Positions 55,216-64,000 of a stretch of DNA of 64,000 bases are shown here, piece after piece (position 1 is the stretch's first letter; each line of letters begins with the position of its first letter). Position numbers and translations under genes: made by a program. The DNA comes from Leptospira semungkisensis. Its GTDB lineage: Bacteria > Spirochaetota > Leptospiria > Leptospirales > Leptospiraceae. The DNA lies in the NCBI RefSeq assembly GCF_004770055.1, contig NZ_RQEP01000019.1, positions 62,001-126,000 of the forward strand, written 5' to 3'. The notes beneath the pieces are model-generated. The model was given only the letters and a program-made list of their open reading frames with translations. It had not been told where the DNA came from and did not search any database.

Positions 55216-56823
55216 ATGCAAAAACACGATCGCAAAAGCCGATTCCAAAAACTCACTGAGGAAAACTTCGACATCCTCATCCTAGGCGGAGGAGCCACCG
55301 GAGCTGGCGCCGCTTTGGATGCCAGCCTGAGAGGATTGAAGGTCGCCCTTCTCGAAAAATCGGATTTCGCTTCCGGAACTTCTTCCCGTTCCACCAAACT
55401 TATACACGGCGGGGTCCGCTATCTCGCTCAATTCCATTTTAAACTAATCCATGAGGCTCTTACAGAAAGACAAAGGCTTCTGGAAAATGCACCTCACCTG
55501 GTCAAACCTCTTCCTTTCATACTTCCTACCTACAAGCTGTATGAAAAACCATATTACAGTATTGGAATGACCATGTATGATATTCTTGCATGGAGAGGAA
55601 AGCTTCCCGCTCATAAAAGAGTTTCTAAGGAAGAAGTTCTAAAGGATTTTCCTGCTCTTCAATCGGAAGGACTTACTGGCGGGATTCTCTATTATGATTC
55701 TCAGTTCAATGACGCTCGTTTGAATGTAAATCTTGCAAGGGCTGCCGCTAAAGAAGGTGCGCATATTCTGAGTAGGACCGAGCTTCTGTCCTTTCAAAAG
55801 AAAGATGGGAAGATCGTGGGAGGAAAGATCAAAGACCTTCTTACGGGAGAAACTGGAATCGTTAAGGCTAAGGTAATCGTAAACACAACCGGACCTTGGG
55901 TGGACGATATCCGTTTAAAGGACGATCCAAGAACATACAGAGTGCTTTCTCCGAGCCAAGGAATTCATTTAGTATTTAAGAAGGAAACCATCCCTTGCAA
56001 TACCGCACTTATTATTCCGAAAACGAAGGATGGACGAGTCGTGTTCCTGATTCCTTGGGAAGACCATGTTGTGCTCGGGACAACAGATACTCCGATCCAT
56101 GAGGTAACGGAAGATCCTATGCCTCTCGAATCGGAAGTCGATTTCCTATTGCAGACAGGATCCGATTATCTTGCAAAGCCTCTTCAGAAAAAGGATATAC
56201 TTTCCGTATTTGCCGGGATTCGTCCTCTTATCTCTCCCGAAGGAAACCAAGATACAAAGAATATTTCCAGAGAGGAAGTGATCTTAGTCTCTCCTTCCGG
56301 GCTAGTTACTATGGGTGGAGGAAAATGGTCCACTTACAGAAAGATGGCAGAAGATCTGATCGATAGAGTCTTGGTAGAAGGTGGACTCGAGAATTATGGA
56401 GGATCCAGAACCGCCACTCATGTATTCCCCGGCAAGGTAGGATACTCGGAGAACTTGTACCAAGAGATCCAAAAGATGTACAAGGTGGGAGAAGAAGGAG
56501 CCAAAAGACTCCAGAACTATTACGGAGGAGAAGTTTTTGTAGTGCTCGGAAAATCTCCAACCCCACTGATTAAGGGTGTAGATTACTTCAAAGAAGAAGT
56601 GGAATGGTTCCTTAAAGAGGAATTCGCGCTGAGCGTAACAGATGTTCTTGCGAGAAGATTCAGAGTCCAATTCGTAGATCTAAAACTCGCAGCAAAACTT
56701 GCCGGACCAATTTCTACGATCTTAGCAAAAGGGCTCGGATGGAAGGAATCAGAAAGAAAAGAGAAAGAAGCAGAAGCGCTTTCTTTGATCGATTCTTTAA
56801 AAACGACTTATAACGGAAAGTAA
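55216..56823 (+). CDS. glpD: aerobic glycerol-3-phosphate dehydrogenase
   Basis: GlpD oxidises glycerol-3-phosphate to dihydroxyacetone phosphate at the membrane and passes electrons to quinone. The 535-aa FAD protein has the dinucleotide fold FDILILGGGATGAGAALDA (18-36) and LIHGGVRYLAQ, with VGGGKWSTYRKMAEDL-like MGGGKWSTYRKM near 370. The length is normal. The C-terminal domain includes TDVLARRFRVQFVDL. In leptospires it would serve glycerol and fatty-acid metabolism. It is divergent from tyrS and convergent with rpoD. Confidence 0.94.
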   Translation: MQKHDRKSRFQKLTEENFDILILGGGATGAGAALDASLRGLKVALLEKSDFASGTSSRSTKLIHGGVRYLAQFHFKLIHEALTERQRLLENAPHLVKPLPFILPTYKLYEKPYYSIGMTMYDILAWRGKLPAHKRVSKEEVLKDFPALQSEGLTGGILYYDSQFNDARLNVNLARAAAKEGAHILSRTELLSFQKKDGKIVGGKIKDLLTGETGIVKAKVIVNTTGPWVDDIRLKDDPRTYRVLSPSQGIHLVFKKETIPCNTALIIPKTKDGRVVFLIPWEDHVVLGTTDTPIHEVTEDPMPLESEVDFLLQTGSDYLAKPLQKKDILSVFAGIRPLISPEGNQDTKNISREEVILVSPSGLVTMGGGKWSTYRKMAEDLIDRVLVEGGLENYGGSRTATHVFPGKVGYSENLYQEIQKMYKVGEEGAKRLQNYYGGEVFVVLGKSPTPLIKGVDYFKEEVEWFLKEEFALSVTDVLARRFRVQFVDLKLAAKLAGPISTILAKGLGWKESERKEKEAEALSLIDSLKTTYNGK

Positions 56824-56870
56824 TTCAATTTTTAGCAAAAAGTCGCAGTGATTGAGATCTCTTCAAATCT

Positions 56871-56895
56871 AAACGGCTTTTTGCTTTTGCCGTTT
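56871..56895 (+). terminator. possible glpD terminator
   Basis: Arms AAACGGC and GCCGTTT around an 11-nt T-rich loop lie about 48 nt past the glpD stop. There is only a short T-tail, so efficiency is doubtful. Confidence 0.45.
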
Positions 56896-56944
56896 ATTAA
56901 AACTTTGCTGATCTCGCTTATCTAATTGAATGCTTCGAAAATAA

Positions 56945-56981
56945 AAATGAGAACGTAAACTCTTCGCTTACGTTCTCATTT
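56945..56981 (-). terminator. intrinsic terminator of the rpoD operon
   Basis: Perfect 14-bp arms AAATGAGAACGTAA and TTACGTTCTCATTT around a nine-base loop. On the minus strand the stem is followed by a T-rich tail (TTATTTT), placing it about 55 nt past the rpoD stop. Confidence 0.85.
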
Positions 56982-57036
56982 GCTTTAGAACAATTCAGTT
57001 TATATCGTTCTATTCTTCGATCCGAAGATCAAAATC

Positions 57037-58803
57037 TCAATCGATATAATCTCTCAGTTTTTTGGAGCGAGACGGGTGACGCAGTCTTCGAAGAGCCTTC
57101 GCTTCGATCTGACGAATCCTTTCCCTGGTTACCTTGAATTGGTATCCGACCTCTTCTAATGTCTGAGGATATCCGTCGTCCAAACCGAATCGCATACGAA
57201 TGACCTTCTGCTCTCTTGCAGGAAGAGTATGAAGAACCTGACGGATCTGCTCTGCGAGAATACTGGAAGCCGCAGAATTCACTGGAGATTCCACATCCTT
57301 GTCCTCGATAAAGTCCCCGAGCTCTGAATCTTCTTCTGAACCGACAGGAATCTCGAGAGAAATTGGTTCTCTGGCAACGTTCTTAACTGCTTTTACTTTT
57401 TGAACAGGCCATCCCAAACGTTCCGCAATCTCTTCGTTAGAAGGATCTCTACCGAATTCCTGTACGAATAGACGGGTCTCGCGGATCACTTTGTTCACCT
57501 GCTCTATCATGTGAACAGGAACACGGATCGTTCTCGCTTGGTCAGAAATAGCACGAGTGATTGCTTGTCTAATCCACCAAGTTGCATAAGTGGAGAATTT
57601 ATATCCTTTCTTATACTCGAATTTGTCCACAGCCTTGATCAGGCCGATATTCCCTTCCTGGATCAAATCGAAGAAATGCATTCCTCGGTTTGCATATCGT
57701 TTTGCGATGGAAACCACGAGACGAAGGTTTGCCTTAACAAGTTCCTTCTTAGCCTGAGCGATCTCTCTTTCGCCCTTGATGATCTTTTCGCCCCAGTCCT
57801 TGATCTCTTGGACAGAAGAACCTGCTTCTTGCTCCATACGACGGAGTTTACGCTCATTGTTGCGGATATCCTTGATGACTTCTCGGACCTCATCAATAGA
57901 GACTCCCATCATCTTTTCGATATCTTCCAACTTCTCATTCTTCTCAATGAAGCGGTTGAAAGCTTTGATATCTTTTACGTCGTATCCGTACTGAGCCTTG
58001 ATCTTTAAGAAATGACGATCGATTTCCTTAATTCGGAAGACCATGGATTTGATCTTCTGAGAGATCTTCTGGATCTCTTTCTGGGAAACTCCCAGCTCGC
58101 GAACCGCGGTGTCTATGATTCCTTTGGATATATCTATTTTCTCTTTGAACTCTTTGTATTTCTTAGAGTTCTCTGAATACTTGCGGATCCTGGACTGAGC
58201 TTCTTGGAGTACTTTTTCTTGCTCTTGGATGACGGAGATATTCTTGAAGAATAATTCTTCTAATTTCTTCGCCTCTTCGGCATTCATCGCGTACATCTTG
58301 TCCACACGGACGAGATCGTACACTTTAGTTTTCTTGCTGCGAATCTTAGGAAGAAGTTTGATGAAGTTCGCTCTCAGGATAGAAGAACCTAAGATCGTTT
58401 CTTCAATGATCTTCTCTCCCTTCTCGATCTTCTTAGCGAGAAATACTTCTGTCTCTCCGGAGATCAAATTTACTTTTCCGATCTCTTTCAGATACAAACG
58501 GATAGGATCTTCCGATCCGCCTGCTGAGGAAGCAGTCTCTTTCTTTTTACGAGCCGGTTTTACTGGAAGAGCCGGATCATCTTTAGGCAAGATAGAAGTT
58601 GCCGGCTCCAGAGATTTTCTCGTATATTCTTCTACGATCTCAATTCCCATCTCGTGTAGAAGAGTGAATACATCATCAATCTTCTCCGAGTTTAAGATCT
58701 TGTCCGGGAGTATCTCGTTGATCTCGTCGTAGGAAATTTCGCTATTCGCCTTTCCTATCGCAATGATCTTCTGCACTTCCGGCATGCTTTGTAGATTTTC
58801 CAT
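57037..58803 (-). CDS. rpoD: RNA polymerase primary sigma factor (sigma-70)
   Basis: This is the housekeeping sigma factor. The 588-aa protein has region 1.1-like helices, a spacer rich in Lys/Glu (about 150-340), region 2 with [20 protein letters not shown] and [17 protein letters not shown], region 3 and region 4.2 helix-turn-helix [20 protein letters not shown] that reads the -35 box. The ending [13 protein letters not shown] is typical. It is the last gene of rpsU-yqeY-dnaG-rpoD, 11 nt after dnaG. Confidence 0.97.
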   Translation of the reverse strand: MENLQSMPEVQKIIAIGKANSEISYDEINEILPDKILNSEKIDDVFTLLHEMGIEIVEEYTRKSLEPATSILPKDDPALPVKPARKKKETASSAGGSEDPIRLYLKEIGKVNLISGETEVFLAKKIEKGEKIIEETILGSSILRANFIKLLPKIRSKKTKVYDLVRVDKMYAMNAEEAKKLEELFFKNISVIQEQEKVLQEAQSRIRKYSENSKKYKEFKEKIDISKGIIDTAVRELGVSQKEIQKISQKIKSMVFRIKEIDRHFLKIKAQYGYDVKDIKAFNRFIEKNEKLEDIEKMMGVSIDEVREVIKDIRNNERKLRRMEQEAGSSVQEIKDWGEKIIKGEREIAQAKKELVKANLRLVVSIAKRYANRGMHFFDLIQEGNIGLIKAVDKFEYKKGYKFSTYATWWIRQAITRAISDQARTIRVPVHMIEQVNKVIRETRLFVQEFGRDPSNEEIAERLGWPVQKVKAVKNVAREPISLEIPVGSEEDSELGDFIEDKDVESPVNSAASSILAEQIRQVLHTLPAREQKVIRMRFGLDDGYPQTLEEVGYQFKVTRERIRQIEAKALRRLRHPSRSKKLRDYID

Positions 58804-58814
58804 TCTGCGGTCCC

Positions 58815-60605
58815 CTATCTTACGCCCGAGTTCTCATTGCGAATATTCTCTAAGAGTTTCGCCTTCTCGGTCCTATAATATGCCAGTTTAGTAAGCTTTT
58901 CCATTTGCTCTAAAGAAGAGTCCGAGTCCAATTCACTCATTCTTTCGTCTATGACGAAGACTCTTTGCTGCTTTAGCAAACCTTGAAAAACTTTTGCTCC
59001 TTCTTCAGGAGCCATTTCCGTTTCTTCCAAAAGGAAGGGAGCGATTGCTTCCTTAAATTCACCCGGGATTTCCGAGGAAAGAATGGACGCGGGAGATATT
59101 TCTTCCTCGCTCGCGTATCTTGTATATAAAAAGTCCCATAAAAATGCGCTTTTAGGATCCAAGAATTCCAAGGCGGATAATTCCTCGGAAAAATGAAAAA
59201 GAGAATTCATTCTGACCAAAAGCGCGATAATCTTGCGTTCGCAACTTTCTGCGGGATTTGGTCCGGACGCTTTCTTTTGCGCTTTTTCCCTATTATTATC
59301 GGACCCGGGAGAGGCAAACTTGGCTCCTCCTCCCTTATAATCCCGTAAAACTGCATCCATGCTGATGCCTAATTGTCTGGCTCCCAGGCTTAGGAAGAAT
59401 TCACGATCGGAGTCCCGATTAAAGCCTTTTAGGAACTGATAGAGATTATTGAGCGCTTTTCTTTTCTTTTCCGGAAGCGCTCTGGAATCCGCCTTTTCCA
59501 GGAGTTCTTCTACCACGAAGGAAGAAGCAGGAATCGGCTGGTCTAGTAATTTATGCAATTCTTGGCGGTTCAATTCCTTGGAAAGATCGAATGGATCCTT
59601 TCCTTCCGGAAGAAGTACCACAAAACAATCCAACCCTTCTTTTAGACAGAGTTCTGCGGCATGGAGAGCGCCCTTTCTTCCGGCGGAATCCCCGTCTAAG
59701 ACCAAAAGAAATCGATCGGTGAATTTCTTAATCGTACGAATATGATTTTCGGTAACTGCAGTTCCCATACAAGCGACCGTGTTGTCGATCCCCTTATCTA
59801 CGAGACCGATCACATCCAAATATCCCTCCACTAAAATCGCAGTTCTCGACTTTTGGATGAATTCTTTGGATTCATGAAGATGATAAAAAGTCCTTCCCTT
59901 ATCGAATATGGAAGAAGCAGGACTGTTCACGTACTTAGCTTCTTTGCCTGGACCGACTATCCTTCCGGAAAATGCGATCACCCTTCCGGAAAGATCGAAA
60001 ACTGGGAACATGATCCTTTCTCTAAAGAAATCGTAAGGCTCTTTTCCCTTATCAGATTCTCTGATCAGACCTACTTCGAGTGCTGCCTTTATTTCTTCTC
60101 TCGAGGAGAATACTTTTGGGATTAAATTCTGGAATCCGGCAGGAGCAAATCCTAATTGAAATGATTTCTGTATCTCCTCTCCCAATCCGCGAGACGTTAG
60201 ATACTCTCTTGCGGCAAGGCCCTGTGGTCCTCTTAGATTTTCTTGGAAGAAGTGTAGAGCTTTTCTGTTTACTCTGTAGAGAAGTTCGGTTCTTTCGATC
60301 TCCTCTTTTCCTTTTTCTATGATTGGAATGCCCGAGTATTCGGAGAGAACCTCTTTAGCTCGTTGGAAGTCCACCTTCTCATAGCTCATTACGAACTGGA
60401 AGATATCGCCAGAGGCCTTACAGCCAAAACAATGATAGAACTGCTTGTCAGTGGAAACATTAAAGGAAGGAGACTTTTCTTGGTGGAATGGACAAAGGCC
60501 CACCATGTTTCTCCCTTTTTTTTGCAAAGGTACGAATCGGCTAATATAAGATTCGATGGGAACTTCCCTACGAATACGCTCGATAAATTCCCTTTGGAAC
60601 TGCAA
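58815..60605 (-). CDS. dnaG: DNA primase
   Basis: DnaG makes RNA primers for replication. The 596-aa protein has the CHC2 zinc finger (C38, H41, C59, C62 in GLCPFHQ and YHCFGC), the catalytic core, and TOPRIM motifs [10 protein letters not shown] and [13 protein letters not shown]. The C-terminal helicase-interaction region (about 440-596) is diverged, as usual. The start is TTG 60605 with a weak ribosome site, 12 nt after the YqeY gene, so translation probably couples. Confidence 0.96.
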   Translation of the reverse strand: MQFQREFIERIRREVPIESYISRFVPLQKKGRNMVGLCPFHQEKSPSFNVSTDKQFYHCFGCKASGDIFQFVMSYEKVDFQRAKEVLSEYSGIPIIEKGKEEIERTELLYRVNRKALHFFQENLRGPQGLAAREYLTSRGLGEEIQKSFQLGFAPAGFQNLIPKVFSSREEIKAALEVGLIRESDKGKEPYDFFRERIMFPVFDLSGRVIAFSGRIVGPGKEAKYVNSPASSIFDKGRTFYHLHESKEFIQKSRTAILVEGYLDVIGLVDKGIDNTVACMGTAVTENHIRTIKKFTDRFLLVLDGDSAGRKGALHAAELCLKEGLDCFVVLLPEGKDPFDLSKELNRQELHKLLDQPIPASSFVVEELLEKADSRALPEKKRKALNNLYQFLKGFNRDSDREFFLSLGARQLGISMDAVLRDYKGGGAKFASPGSDNNREKAQKKASGPNPAESCERKIIALLVRMNSLFHFSEELSALEFLDPKSAFLWDFLYTRYASEEEISPASILSSEIPGEFKEAIAPFLLEETEMAPEEGAKVFQGLLKQQRVFVIDERMSELDSDSSLEQMEKLTKLAYYRTEKAKLLENIRNENSGVR

Positions 60606-60617
60606 CGCTTTGCCCGC

Positions 60618-61067
60618 TTAGGAAAGTTTGGATTTTACGATCGCAGAAACCTTTGATCCGTCTATATTCGCGCCTTTGAACTCTGCCATAACTTTTCCCA
60701 TGACCTTTCCTGTATCTTTGGGACCTGAAGCATTGAGTTCTTGGACAATCTTATCAACTGCAGCACGGATCTGTTCCTCAGGAACATCTGGAGGAAGATA
60801 GCTTTTTAGAACTTCAGCCTCTCCCTTTTCTTTATCCGCTAGATCGGATCGATTCGCCTTCTCATACATTTCGATGGCATCGGTCCGTTTTGCATATCCT
60901 CGCTTGATGAGTACAATGACCTGTTCATCACTCAATTCCTGAGCGCCATTCTTAGTGAGCTCATATTGAATATCCGCCTTTAATAGGCGTAGAGTGGAAA
61001 GAAGAGGTTCCGATTTGGATTTCATGGCCTCTTTTAGGTCGGTGTTGATTTTAATTTGGAGGGACAT
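60618..61067 (-). CDS. yqeY: GatB/YqeY-domain protein
   Basis: This 149-aa protein matches YqeY, a stand-alone form of the C-terminal tRNA-binding tail of GatB/GatE. Patterns are LRLLKADIQYELTKNG and the C-terminal GKVMGKVMAEFKGANIDGSK. It probably binds tRNA or has a role near translation; its precise function is unknown. It is inserted between rpsU and dnaG in the macromolecular-synthesis operon, an order also found in some other bacteria. Confidence 0.9.
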   Translation of the reverse strand: MSLQIKINTDLKEAMKSKSEPLLSTLRLLKADIQYELTKNGAQELSDEQVIVLIKRGYAKRTDAIEMYEKANRSDLADKEKGEAEVLKSYLPPDVPEEQIRAAVDKIVQELNASGPKDTGKVMGKVMAEFKGANIDGSKVSAIVKSKLS

Positions 61068-61105
61068 GCCCGCTCTCTTTTGATCCTCGCTCGGAGAACC
61101 GCGGA

Positions 61106-61315
61106 TTAACCGCGGTCTTTACGAGAGAAGAGGCGTTTTTTCTTTTCTAGTTTGCGTTTTGCGGATTCGAGAGCCTTTTTCTTTTTGATGCTTGGCTTTT
61201 CATAGAATTCGCGTCTTTTGATCTCGCTCATGATTCCAGCGTTTGCACAATCTCTCTTGAAACGTTTGAGAGCGGATTCGATGGACTCGCCTTCCTTTAC
61301 AATGATTCCTACCAT
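61106..61315 (-). CDS. rpsU: 30S ribosomal protein S21
   Basis: S21 helps mRNA binding by the 30S subunit. This 69-aa protein starts MVGIIVKEGESIESALKRFK and ends KKKRLFSRKDRG. The frame extends upstream to 61372, but ATG 61315 matches the family's start, and GGGAGG lies 11 nt before it. It opens the operon with yqeY, dnaG and rpoD. The 202-nt gap upstream (61316-61517) should hold its promoter; I see no clear boxes. Confidence 0.95.
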   Translation of the reverse strand: MVGIIVKEGESIESALKRFKRDCANAGIMSEIKRREFYEKPSIKKKKALESAKRKLEKKKRLFSRKDRG

Positions 61316-61517
61316 TCGGTGGAATTCCTCCCTGTCTGGATTCTTTAAGGACCGGATAAACGGTAGCGGCAAAACCTGTTACCGACCAAAATGGACGTAC
61401 CAATGGTCCGGAGTCTGGGGACAAAGTACCCCGTATTTACTAATTTCTGTTGACCACCCCGGAAGTCAATGCCATTCGGCAGAATTCCAGGCAGGAAAGC
61501 CGAATTTTAGACATAAT

Positions 61518-61985
61518 CTAATTCATTCCCAGGACGAGCTTGAAATTAAAGCCCGCAAGACCGAGAACCACTCCGACTCCCACTCCATAGACCAAATGTC
61601 CGAAAACGTGAGCGGCGGCCACACTAATCCCCGCCTCTCTGAATTGCTCCAGCGGATGTTTTTGGGCAACCAAGGATACCAGTACAAAACCGACTAAATA
61701 TCCATGAAAGAAACCCAAGGCTCCTCCTGTGACAATATAAGCGATCAACACATGAGGGGCAAGATTGATGATAAACGCATAGGGAAAGGCAAACATGATC
61801 CCAAAGATAATATGAGTGATAATCCCTGGAACCAGAGCTTTGTTCATATCCTTGGTGAAGAAGCTTCCGATCGCACGGATCATGTCCGCGTTCACAGAAC
61901 CTGCATAATGGATAGACCACATCGAGACAGACATACAAACTGTACCGATGAAGCCTGCGAGCAGGACTAAACCTATTACTTCCAT
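61518..61985 (-). CDS. four-helix integral membrane protein, function unknown
   Basis: This 155-aa protein has about four membrane helices (roughly 3-24, 50-75, 80-105, 125-150), with glycines and histidines within them (ITHIIFGIMFAFPYAF and HVFGHLVYGVGVGVVLG). There is no signal sequence beyond the first helix and no catalytic motif. The shape recalls small DUF membrane proteins of the YagU/DUF-type group, but I cannot name the family. It is monocistronic, minus strand, with a clear ATG. Confidence 0.65.
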   Translation of the reverse strand: MEVIGLVLLAGFIGTVCMSVSMWSIHYAGSVNADMIRAIGSFFTKDMNKALVPGIITHIIFGIMFAFPYAFIINLAPHVLIAYIVTGGALGFFHGYLVGFVLVSLVAQKHPLEQFREAGISVAAAHVFGHLVYGVGVGVVLGLAGFNFKLVLGMN

Positions 61986-62156
61986 GAATTCCCCCTGCGG
62001 AACCTAAGTTCCTTCACTGCGGGGAAAAATTGTAATCTAGAAAAGAAAGACCAGCAAGAACTAAAAGGAAGTTTTCGGGCAGTTTCTGGAGAAGAAATGA
62101 AAGATCCGGATTCGGATCTTTATCATCCATATTAGAATATTAAGAAAAGAGTTGAA

Positions 62157-62372
62157 TTAGGCTGCGAAGAAATCGGCCTTTTGGATCTGAGAAATTTCAA
62201 TGGTTGCTTCTATTCCGAAGTCTCCGTTCTTGATGACCACGTCTCCGTCCATTCTTCTGTTTTTGTCCAGCTCGATCACGGTTCCGTCTTTGAGAGTGAG
62301 AATGATATCGATCCCTCTGTAGTTGATATAACGTTCCAAGGTATCTTTAAATTGCGCCGCCCTGTCCTTCAT
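62157..62372 (-). CDS. small conserved-looking protein, function unknown
   Basis: This 71-aa protein has a strong Shine-Dalgarno (GGGAGG) 4-5 nt before the ATG, which supports translation. It is soluble and beta-rich (IDIILTLKDGTVIELDKNRR, then EATIEISQIQKADFF), with an initial helix. No Cys and no known motif are seen. The pattern looks like a small RNA- or protein-binding beta fold but I have no family name. It is a single gene with 213 nt of empty DNA upstream. Confidence 0.65.
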   Translation of the reverse strand: MKDRAAQFKDTLERYINYRGIDIILTLKDGTVIELDKNRRMDGDVVIKNGDFGIEATIEISQIQKADFFAA

Positions 62373-62585
62373 CTTTCCCTCCCGTACGGTTCAATTTACG
62401 GTACAAACGTTCATTTCCTGGAGAGAGTTTTTTTAGGAAGAAAATAAAATCAACTGAGAGAAGTAAGACTTTAGTTCGAAAGAAAAGCGGAAGGTACCAC
62501 ACAAAAGTTTAGTACTGATCATCCTCGTCTTGCTGATGAGTGTTCGATCATTCTTCTATTTACGTTTGCAGGAATTTCAAATTTG

Positions 62586-63017
62586 TTAAAGAGTTTCGGG
62601 CAAAGGTTTTAAGAGTTTCTCGTACACTGGTTGAAAGGAATCCAGAGTTTCCGTAAGCTCCAAGAATCGGATCTCATAATCTATGATGAGATGGTTCACT
62701 TGAAAAATCACTTCATCGAAGCGGCTCTTTACGATATCCAATCTACAATCCGGACAGAATGTTAAGAAGGATCTGGCGTTGAGGACATAGAGCTTGTCAT
62801 ACGGACGAAGATGGGCTTGGATCACAGACTTTAATTCTTCTAAGATCTCTCCGGACTTCTGCTCTCCCAATAAACGAAAATACTGAGATAGATCCTGGAA
62901 GTAAAAATGGGTCAGTACCATTTCTGTACTGAGCGAGTTTTTAACATCTCTTAAGAATTGGTTTGTGAATTCTTCGAATACGTCCGGAATTCTAGGCTTT
63001 TGATCCGTGTTTTCCAT
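62586..63017 (-). CDS. degenerate GGDEF-like domain protein
   Basis: This 143-aa protein reads like a shortened GGDEF domain. The first strand HFYFQDLSQYFRLLGEQKSG (37-56), the helix ILEELKSVIQAHL, and PYDKLYVLNARSFLTFCP (72-89) fit the pattern up to R-x-GGDEF, but the signature itself is replaced by NARSFLTF. The active-site Gly/Asp/Glu are missing, so it should not make c-di-GMP. It may be a binding or structural relative. No other domain is attached. Confidence 0.5.
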   Translation of the reverse strand: MENTDQKPRIPDVFEEFTNQFLRDVKNSLSTEMVLTHFYFQDLSQYFRLLGEQKSGEILEELKSVIQAHLRPYDKLYVLNARSFLTFCPDCRLDIVKSRFDEVIFQVNHLIIDYEIRFLELTETLDSFQPVYEKLLKPLPETL

Positions 63018-63221
63018 GTTCTTCTTAAATATCGACTTCTCCTTTTCAAAATTCCAGGCTTTTTCGGAGAATGGATTTCTTTTCCATGGAAGGAAATGCC
63101 TGGTCTTTGCTTGTTACTCCCTTATACTTGAAGAGAGTCTGGGCCAGAAATCCCGCTTGTCAGGCAGGCCAGGGGCGATTTTCTATCCGGTAAACCGAAA
63201 ACGGAACCAAGGAGAGCCATC

Positions 63222-64000
63222 GTGAGCGCGCATCCCACACAATTAGTGAGTCTTTCTCAATATCTAATCGAGGAACAACTGAAGCTTCCTCAGGCAACGG
63301 GAGATTTTACCGCGCTGATGAGCCACTTGGTGTACGCAGCCAAGATCGTTTCCAGAGAAGTACGTAAAGCAGGTCTTTTGGAGAATATATTAGGCTCCAC
63401 CGACCAAACCAATGTCCAGGGCGAAACAGTGATGAAGTTGGATGAGTATGCAGATAAGATCTTCACTCATACACTTACCCGCTGTGGTCACTTATGCGCT
63501 ATGGGTAGCGAGGAGCAAGAGGAGATTATTGCGATCCCTAACGGCTACAAAATCGGTAAATATACGATCGCGATCGATCCATTAGATGGATCTTCTAATA
63601 TTGATGCGAACGTTTCTATCGGAACTATTTTCTCCGTTCATTTAAGGACAACTCCTCAAGGAACTCCAGGAACCAAAGAGGATCTCTTACAAAAAGGTTC
63701 CAAGCAAAGAGCGGCAGGATATATCGTATACGGTTCTTCTACCATGCTTGTGCTTTGCGTAGGAAAGGGAGTCTCCGGTTTTACTTTGGATCCATCTTGT
63801 GGAGAATTTATTCTTTCTCACCCGGAGATGAAAATGCCTGAGTCTGGTGGAATCTACTCCATCAATGAAGGAAACTATGACTATTGGTCGGATGAAGTGA
63901 AGAATTATATTAAGAATATCAAGTCGATCGAAGGCGGAAGAAAGCCTCAGTCTCTTAGATACATCGGTTCTCTCGTAGCGGACTTCCACAGAAACCTATT
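63222..64000 (+). CDS. fbp: fructose-1,6-bisphosphatase class 1, N-terminal part (runs off window)
   Basis: The frame starts at GTG 63222 with AAGGAG 8 nt upstream and runs off the window after 259 codons. It removes the 1-phosphate of fructose-1,6-bisphosphate for gluconeogenesis. The metal-site block YTIAIDPLDGSSNIDANV and the N-terminal TGDFTALMSHLVYAAKIV identify class 1 FBPase. No upstream ATG is possible because the frame contains few other starts. This enzyme fits an organism that grows on fatty acids. Confidence 0.95.
   Translation, partial: MSAHPTQLVSLSQYLIEEQLKLPQATGDFTALMSHLVYAAKIVSREVRKAGLLENILGSTDQTNVQGETVMKLDEYADKIFTHTLTRCGHLCAMGSEEQEEIIAIPNGYKIGKYTIAIDPLDGSSNIDANVSIGTIFSVHLRTTPQGTPGTKEDLLQKGSKQRAAGYIVYGSSTMLVLCVGKGVSGFTLDPSCGEFILSHPEMKMPESGGIYSINEGNYDYWSDEVKNYIKNIKSIEGGRKPQSLRYIGSLVADFHRNL

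Noticed and set aside
61316..61372. Earlier start for rpsU
   Set aside because: The family starts at MVGIIVK and the Shine-Dalgarno fits 61315.
63687..63989. 100-codon minus-strand open frame
   Set aside because: Opposite fbp, which has clear catalytic motifs.

Overview
The window reads as chromosomal DNA of a spirochaete, almost certainly a Leptospira. The evidence is flagellins of the short spirochaetal FlaB type, a metal-dependent KdsA, split heptose genes (rfaE1 and rfaE2), a fused biotin carboxylase/BCCP next to one carboxyltransferase, many GAF/PAS/STAS signalling proteins, and frequent TTG/GTG starts. I see no insertion sequence, prophage or CRISPR. Coding density is high and most genes lie in short, tightly packed transcription units.

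Layout. 1-8279 (minus): an envelope block running heptose kinase, heptose adenylyltransferase, pyrG, kdsA, lptC, an OstA/LptA-like protein, lptB, rpoN and the first codons of hprK. It makes Kdo and heptose precursors, moves LPS outward, and ends in sigma-54 and HPr kinase. 8342-12091: a Lon N-domain protein, then an overlapping minus-strand trio (PduO adenosyltransferase, POT transporter, NlpC/P60 enzyme). 12092-13638: a flaB gene with a sigma-28-like promoter and a structured leader, then a small exported protein. 13738-20478 (minus): a copper/silver-type RND efflux operon (Cys-rich protein, CusC-like, DUF3347-like, CusB-like, CusA-like). 20561-25775: two tandem PHP-domain phosphoesterase paralogues, a GT2 glycosyltransferase and a GT39-like membrane glycosyltransferase. 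26141-27141: a second flaB, with a sigma-70-like promoter, a structured leader and a run of hairpins at its end. 27386-28324: ispH.

28529-39754 (plus) is a signalling and chemotaxis operon: PAS-GAF kinase with a receiver-like tail, receiver-ATPase protein, CheY-like protein, STAS protein, CheA, an MCP with three tandem PAS repeats, CheW, CheD, CheB. There is no CheR. 39784-44184 (minus) encodes a two-subunit acyl-CoA carboxylase. 44405-47834 (minus) is a partner-switching module with RsbU-like phosphatase and RsbW-like kinase domains in one chain and an RsbV-like protein. After tRNA-Ala(GGC) come a degenerate hydrolase, def, a lone RND pump, a polysaccharide deacetylase, tyrS and glpD. 57037-61315 (minus) is a macromolecular-synthesis operon, rpsU-yqeY-dnaG-rpoD. 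Small unknown genes and the start of fbp close the window.

Most genes are housekeeping or conserved signalling genes. The signals I rate most worth checking are: GGA-in-loop hairpins with CARGGA boxes over the Shine-Dalgarno of both flaB genes, which look like CsrA-type control; the two flaB genes apparently using different sigma factors; the PHP/GT2/GT39 locus; the chemotaxis operon's atypical kinase, receiver and STAS parts; and the single-chain partner-switching protein.
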